Virus record (IMG/VR): IMGVR_UViG_3300023184_008416
Span: 1 to 64,000 of that record
DNA: 64,000 nucleotides
From: a virus
Strand: one strand, 5' to 3'
Positions 60,072 to 64,000 of this stretch are shown piece by piece (positions within the stretch are counted from its first letter, which is position 1; each line of letters starts with the position of its first letter). Under the pieces are notes generated by a model. It was not told where the DNA came from and searched no databases. It was given only the letters and a program-made list of their open reading frames with translations. A program made the position numbers and the translations under genes.

Positions 60072-61708
60072 TGCCCAAAAATCACCTTTCATTGACCCGA
60101 GAAGAACAGGTCAGAGAAATCGTGCGTTGTGGCAAAGATCCAACGTACTTCACAAAAAATTACGTAAAAATCCAACATCCAACAAGGGGAACAGTACCGT
60201 TTGAAACGTATCCTTTCCAGGATGATTGCATCAGTGATTTTCAAAAGAATCGTTTCAATATTGTTTTGAAATCACGCCAGCTAGGCTTGTCAACCATCTG
60301 TGCTGATTATGCGACATGGGATGCCATATTTCACCGTGACAGAAACATACTAGTCATTGCAACCAAACTAGACACTGCAATCAACTTTATTAAAAAAGTT
60401 AAGGTAATGTTACAAAGTTTGCCTAAATGGTTATTGCTCCCCAAATTTGAAGACAACAAAAGATCTATCAGATTTAGTAACGGATCAGTTATAACTGCAA
60501 TTCCAACTTCGCCAGATGCAGGCCGTTCAGAAGCTTTGTCACTTCTCATCGTAGATGAGGCTGCATTTATTAGAGACTTTGAAGACATATGGACCGGTCT
60601 CTATCCAACAATCAGCACCGGTGGTAATGCGATCATTTTATCTACACCAAATGGTGTCGGTGGACAATATTATAAATTATGGACCCAGGCTGAGGCAGGG
60701 TTAAATGAATTCAATCCAATTAGATTGCCTTGGCAAGTACATCCAGAACACGACCAGGAATGGTTTGATAAAGAAACTCGCAACTTACCCAAACGAAAAG
60801 TAAGTCAAGAATTTTTGTGTGATTTCATATCATCTGGTGACACTTACCTTCAAAGCGAGGTAATGGATAAAGTTCGAGACAATATCACCCCACCAACTGA
60901 AAAATCTTCTATTGATAGAAACATTTGGATCTGGAAAAAACCAGAACTTGATCATCGTTACGTCATATCAGCCGATGTTGCCCGAGGTGATTCAAACGAT
61001 TTTTCTGCATTTCACGTGATAGACGCAAATGCTTCTGAGGTTGTTGCGGAATATAAAGGTAAAACAACACCTGATCGCCTCGCAGATTTATTGGCAGACT
61101 TCGGTAAACAATATAATAATGCTTTGTTGTGTCCTGAAAACAATACGTTTGGTTATACGACTTGCATTAGGTTAAAAGACATGGGTTACCCTCGTCTCTA
61201 TTATTCTTCATTCAAGGGAGACCCCTTTGAACACAAGCTCGTTGATCCGGATGAAATACCGGGATTTTCTACGCAACAAAAAAGTAGGATTCAGATCCTG
61301 ACTCACTTGGAAGAAGTGATTCGTAATTCAACAATCAAGATACACAGTCAAAGATTGTACGATGAATTACAATCATTCGTGTGGCACGGCGTTAGAGCTC
61401 AAGCCTCAAAAGATGGTAATGATGATTTGATCATGAGTCTGGCGATCGGAGCCTGGTTGGCCCTTGGAACGACAGGTTCGACAACAGGTGCAATGGAAAT
61501 AGCCAATGCGTTGTTAAAGGCAACAGGAATAATCAGAACAGACACAACTCAAATGTCTGCTGGAATAAACCAGGTTGGTCCTCTTAAAAACCACTGGTCA
61601 TCAATGAATCAACATGCCAACTCAAGAAATTACTTAAAACCTAAGGACGCAGATTCTGTGGGAGGAAAAGATCCATCTATCCACGATTTTTCTTGGCTAT
61701 TGAGATAA
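60068..61708 (+). CDS. gp17: Terminase large subunit (gp17-like)
   Basis: 546 residues (T4 gp17 is 610). The ATPase motor has a variant Walker A, LKSRQLGLSTICADYATW (about 67-84), in which the usual lysine is Leu and the preceding Arg probably replaces it; Walker B is LLIVDEAAFIRDF (about 159-171), and TPNGVGGQYYKLW is the coupling motif (motif III region). The C-terminal RNase H-like nuclease shows VISADVARGDSNDFSAF (Asp pair), LLCPENNTFGYT (Asn/Glu) and DDLIMSLAIGAWL. Known role: motor that packages concatemeric DNA and cuts it. High confidence by motifs and by neighbouring portal. Confidence 0.95.
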   Translation: MMPKNHLSLTREEQVREIVRCGKDPTYFTKNYVKIQHPTRGTVPFETYPFQDDCISDFQKNRFNIVLKSRQLGLSTICADYATWDAIFHRDRNILVIATKLDTAINFIKKVKVMLQSLPKWLLLPKFEDNKRSIRFSNGSVITAIPTSPDAGRSEALSLLIVDEAAFIRDFEDIWTGLYPTISTGGNAIILSTPNGVGGQYYKLWTQAEAGLNEFNPIRLPWQVHPEHDQEWFDKETRNLPKRKVSQEFLCDFISSGDTYLQSEVMDKVRDNITPPTEKSSIDRNIWIWKKPELDHRYVISADVARGDSNDFSAFHVIDANASEVVAEYKGKTTPDRLADLLADFGKQYNNALLCPENNTFGYTTCIRLKDMGYPRLYYSSFKGDPFEHKLVDPDEIPGFSTQQKSRIQILTHLEEVIRNSTIKIHSQRLYDELQSFVWHGVRAQASKDGNDDLIMSLAIGAWLALGTTGSTTGAMEIANALLKATGIIRTDTTQMSAGINQVGPLKNHWSSMNQHANSRNYLKPKDADSVGGKDPSIHDFSWLLR

Positions 61709-61713
61709 TTCAA

Positions 61714-61721
61714 TATAAATA
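61714..61721 (+). promoter_or_regulatory. T4-type late promoter core (TATAAATA)
   Basis: TATAAATA on the plus strand, an exact match to the T4 late consensus, 5 bp after the terminase stop and about 22 bp before the ATG at 61743; the Shine-Dalgarno CAGGAG lies between. It would drive the 112-residue protein and the portal gene. With the box at 34112 it gives the gp55-like sigma two targets in the window. Confidence 0.75.
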
Positions 61722-61742
61722 ATCTATCAGGAGACAGCACCC

Positions 61743-62081
61743 ATGCCCAGCATTACTCAAAAAAGATTGCGACAAATTATAGCAGAAGAAGTCAAAGCAG
61801 CAGTGGAAGATAATTCTGCCAACGAAAGAAAGATGGTGCCTGCTATCTCAACAGCTGCCTCTAATTTTCTTGATGCTTTAATGACATTCAAAGAAAAGTG
61901 TCCCACCGATTGTCTGTCGTCTGTCTCCGGTCTAGAACAACTAGAAAAAACACTAGAAAATATGTTCATGCACCCAGGAGATTATTTGCCCCGCGCTTCT
62001 CGACCATCTGTCAGAGATGACGTTCAGGAACTGATGCCTAAAGAGCCAGAAGCAGATGAAGACGAAGAAGAACAAATTTAA
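61743..62081 (+). CDS. Small acidic protein of unknown function between terminase and portal
   Basis: 112 residues; the ATG is preceded by CAGGAGACAGCACCC. The N-terminal half is helical and positively charged (TQKRLRQIIAEEVKAAVED); the C-terminal 30 residues are strongly acidic and disordered (PKEPEADEDEEEQI at the end). A single Cys-x(3)-Cys is present (CPTDCL). It is expressed from the TATAAATA promoter with the portal. A head-assembly or packaging accessory role is possible (T4 gp16 lies in a comparable place but is unlike it); no family is recognised. Confidence 0.65.
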   Translation: MPSITQKRLRQIIAEEVKAAVEDNSANERKMVPAISTAASNFLDALMTFKEKCPTDCLSSVSGLEQLEKTLENMFMHPGDYLPRASRPSVRDDVQELMPKEPEADEDEEEQI

Positions 62082-62115
62082 CAATTATTATAAAAAACCA
62101 ATATTGATCTAAGGG

Positions 62116-62136
62116 CCGAACCTCGAAATAGGTCGG
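62116..62136 (+). promoter_or_regulatory. Hairpin over the probable Shine-Dalgarno of the portal gene
   Basis: The RNA can fold CCGA(A)CCT with AGGTCGG around a 6-base loop CGAAAU. The AGG of the 3' arm (62130-62132) is the best available ribosome site for the ATG at 62144. The stem is therefore positioned to limit portal translation. It is short, with one bulged A; function is inferred. Confidence 0.35.
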
Positions 62137-62143
62137 TGTATCA

Positions 62144-64000
62144 ATGGCAAATAAAGAATCACAAGAAAGCCTCTTTAAAAGATTAACTCGCCTCTTTCGT
62201 AGCGGACCGGTAGTAAAACGAAAGATCAGAACCGCTGATACGACCATCGCCGTTCCTGACAGGACAAAATCTTCTGGGGCTTTGCTTTTTCAAAAGAGTT
62301 TGTCACCTACATACGCAACTATCACTTCAAACGCTTATAACCTCTCAGAGCGCCTGATGAGGTACCAAGATTTTCAAGAAATGGAATATTCACTGGCAAT
62401 TTCTACAAAAATTGCTACGCCTGATGGATTCAAAACTATCGGTGAGTTGACGGAAGAGTGCGAAAAAGATCCGAACAAGACCTTCGTCGTTTATTCTTAC
62501 GACCATGTACAGAAAAAAATAGTACCCGCTTTAGGTAAACAAGCTCGTCAGACTTGCGTTGACCATGCGTGGAAAGTCAAATTTGATAACGGCAAGGAAA
62601 TAATTGCCAGCCCAGAGCATCGTTTGATGTTGCGAGATGGCACCTACAGGAAGGTTGAGGATTTGCAGCCTGGGGATTCCATGATGCCCTTCTATCGCAA
62701 GGATCTTTTTGAAGGTGCCAAGGAAGGTACCAGGGGATATTCTTGGATTTATACGATGGACGATAGGTTCCGTGGATGGACCAAAGAGCACCAGATGGTT
62801 GCCGAGTGGATTGCGGGTAGAAATTTGGCAGAAGATGAAGTGGTTCATCACATTAATTTTGTGAAGACCGACAATCGACCAGAAAATCTAAAAATTATGT
62901 CGAAGTCGGATCACGATTCTTATCACACAGCCTTAAATAATAATGTAAAATGGTCGCCTGAAAATGGGGAATGGATAGAAGACTTTAAAAAACGTCATTC
63001 CGCATGGATGCGTGACAATGCCCCAACCGCCCGCACCGACGTTACATTTTCTAGGATACTGGAAGTGGCCGAGCGCGTCGGTTTTAGCATGCCTGCGATT
63101 GCGTCGACCTTGGATGTGACCTGGAATTTGATATATTCCCGGCTGACAGCACATGGATTTGCCAATTTTGAGCAATTTGTCGAAGCTTATCGCGATGGAC
63201 AAAAAGATTCTCTGATCGATGGTCGTCCTGGATTGTTGACAAGAGACTTGACGTTAGATATGATACGTTCTGTAGTTCTTCCCGAGGACACAAAGCGATC
63301 TTTGGCCATTAAATTAGGTTGTACCACCAATGTGCTGGATAAATTTTTAGCAAAAAGAGAACGAATGACCTGGACACAGCTGAGGTCTTCTTTGGGATAC
63401 AATGATCAAGGAAGCACTGGCTTTCCAAACTTGCTCCGCCGTGGTGGAAGGCCTAAGGAAAAGAATAATCACGAAATAACATTTCAGCAAATATGTGACG
63501 CTTATCTACCCGGCCGAACTCTCCCCAGATTGGCTTCTTCTTTAGGTGTTAACAAGAACACTGTCATTTCTCGATTGGCGCAACAAGGTCACAAGAGGTA
63601 CAGCGATTTTGCTTCGGCTTATCAAAACTGTAAAGTGGAATCCATAGAATACATGGGAGTTATTCCGCTCTACGACTTAACCGTCGATGGATATAAGAAT
63701 TTTGCGACCGATTCAGTAATGTCTCATAACACACCGGAGTTGGCAGCTGCAATGGACATCTATGCAGATGAAACGGTCGCCTCTGATGAAAAGGGAAAGG
63801 TACTCCACGTTTACTCAGATAACCCTAAAATAAAACAGATTTTAGATGACCTATTTTATAATACCCTAAACGTTGAATTTAATTTGAGGTCATGGGCAAG
63901 GAATCTTTGTAAGTTTGGTGATTTCTTTTTATACAATGATGTGTCACCACAGCATGGCGTTATTAATGCTTTCCCCATCCCAGTCAATGAAATTGAACGT
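62144..64000 (+). CDS. gp20: Portal protein precursor (gp20-like) interrupted by an intein (partial at right edge)
   Basis: The frame runs from the ATG at 62144 to the window end (619 codons, no stop). Residues 1-82 (from MANKESQESLFKRL to RLMRYQDFQEMEY) are the N-extein. After a 447-residue intein (83-529) the portal continues TPELAAAMDIYADETVASD, then the helical clip and stem region IKQILDDLFYNTLNVEFNLR and FGDFFLYNDV. Joined, the exteins read RYQDFQEMEY-TPELAAAMDI, the conserved helix of gp20-type portals. Known role: dodecameric ring at the head vertex, docking the terminase encoded upstream. T4 gp20 is 524 residues, so about half of the mature protein is out of the window. Confidence 0.9.
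   Translation, partial: MANKESQESLFKRLTRLFRSGPVVKRKIRTADTTIAVPDRTKSSGALLFQKSLSPTYATITSNAYNLSERLMRYQDFQEMEYSLAISTKIATPDGFKTIGELTEECEKDPNKTFVVYSYDHVQKKIVPALGKQARQTCVDHAWKVKFDNGKEIIASPEHRLMLRDGTYRKVEDLQPGDSMMPFYRKDLFEGAKEGTRGYSWIYTMDDRFRGWTKEHQMVAEWIAGRNLAEDEVVHHINFVKTDNRPENLKIMSKSDHDSYHTALNNNVKWSPENGEWIEDFKKRHSAWMRDNAPTARTDVTFSRILEVAERVGFSMPAIASTLDVTWNLIYSRLTAHGFANFEQFVEAYRDGQKDSLIDGRPGLLTRDLTLDMIRSVVLPEDTKRSLAIKLGCTTNVLDKFLAKRERMTWTQLRSSLGYNDQGSTGFPNLLRRGGRPKEKNNHEITFQQICDAYLPGRTLPRLASSLGVNKNTVISRLAQQGHKRYSDFASAYQNCKVESIEYMGVIPLYDLTVDGYKNFATDSVMSHNTPELAAAMDIYADETVASDEKGKVLHVYSDNPKIKQILDDLFYNTLNVEFNLRSWARNLCKFGDFFLYNDVSPQHGVINAFPIPVNEIER
62390..63730 (+). mobile_element. Intein with HNH-type homing endonuclease motif in the portal gene
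   Basis: 447 residues. It begins SLAISTKIATPDGFKTIGEL (block A with Ser at position 1 instead of the usual Cys), then ASPEHRLMLRDGTYRKVEDL (block B, His of the N-splicing site), an HNH-like nuclease segment VVHHINFVKTDNRPENL (about intein residues 150-166), three helix-turn-helix-like repeats (e.g. LASSLGVNKNTVISRLAQQG) and the C-terminal block IPLYDLTVDGYKNF then SVMSHN, followed by Thr as the +1 residue. Ser1, His-Asn at the end and Thr+1 are compatible with class 1 splicing. The base composition is visibly more GC-rich than the flanking portal, a sign of lateral transfer. Confidence 0.88.

Noticed and set aside
62531-63402. Minus-strand frames of 69-106 residues opposite the intein
   Set aside because: The plus strand holds a continuous portal-intein frame with known intein blocks; the minus frames lack start sites and family features.
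1-64000. tRNA genes, CRISPR arrays, integrase or transposase genes
   Set aside because: No cloverleaf-like or regularly spaced repeats and no recombinase motifs were seen; the short intergenic gaps leave little room. No computed search could be run.

Overview
The window reads as part of the genome of a large, AT-rich, T4-like contractile-tailed phage (Caudoviricetes). The basis is a coherent set of T4-type genes: baseplate wedge proteins of the gp6, gp7 and gp25 kinds, a gp5-like hub/spike, a gp55-like late sigma factor, a gp17-like large terminase and a gp20-like portal, plus a gp47/gp46-type recombination nuclease, a primase and a gp4-like head nuclease. No tRNA, rRNA, CRISPR array or integrase was seen, and no gene-free stretch exceeds about 300 bases. 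Host and habitat cannot be fixed from sequence alone; an uncultivated aquatic phage is the likeliest source (inference).

Left half (1-34040, all on the minus strand). Reading leftward from a divergent junction near 34.1 kb there is first an island of about 20 genes for glycan building and modification (34.0-15.7 kb): glycosyltransferases of several families (GT2, GT4, GT11, GT17, DUF5672), FkbM-type and other methyltransferases, and the GDP-fucose pathway enzymes Gmd and Fcl next to a nucleotide-sugar dehydrogenase. A RecB-like nuclease with four cysteines sits inside it. The same strand continues into a membrane protein, the late sigma factor, and the baseplate: gp5-like spike, a protein with a putative metallopeptidase motif, gp25, gp6, a structural protein, a large gp7-like/LamG protein, and two more fibre-like proteins, the last running off the left edge. 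A perfect T4-type late promoter core (TATAAATA on the minus strand) lies at the head of this block, matching the gp55-like sigma encoded in it.

Right half (34137-64000, almost all plus strand). A small coiled-coil gene ends in a dnaX-type slippery heptamer, with a -1 frame extension that adds a membrane segment. Next come a GroEL-like protein that has lost most of the ATPase (equatorial) domain, small unknowns, ClpP, a DinG-like Fe-S helicase, a histone H1 (Hc1)-like protein, an oppositely oriented sigma-region-4-like protein and PIN-PhoH. A 13-kb block of seven large virion proteins follows (41.4-54.2 kb). A replication/packaging set then follows: gp4-like nuclease, RuvC-like resolvase, primase, a fused Mre11-Rad50-type protein, zinc-ribbon protein, a conserved unknown, large terminase, a second late promoter, and a portal gene interrupted by a 447-residue intein with an HNH homing-endonuclease motif; the portal runs off the right edge.

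Together the genes describe late-phase virion building (baseplate, fibres, packaging), replication/recombination, and an unusually large capacity to make fucose-containing glycans, probably for decorating the virion or changing the host surface. The points most worth a second look are the degenerate GroEL-like protein, the A_AAA_AAG frameshift gene, the portal intein, the fucosylation island under apparent late control, and the possible peptidoglycan metallopeptidase in the baseplate.
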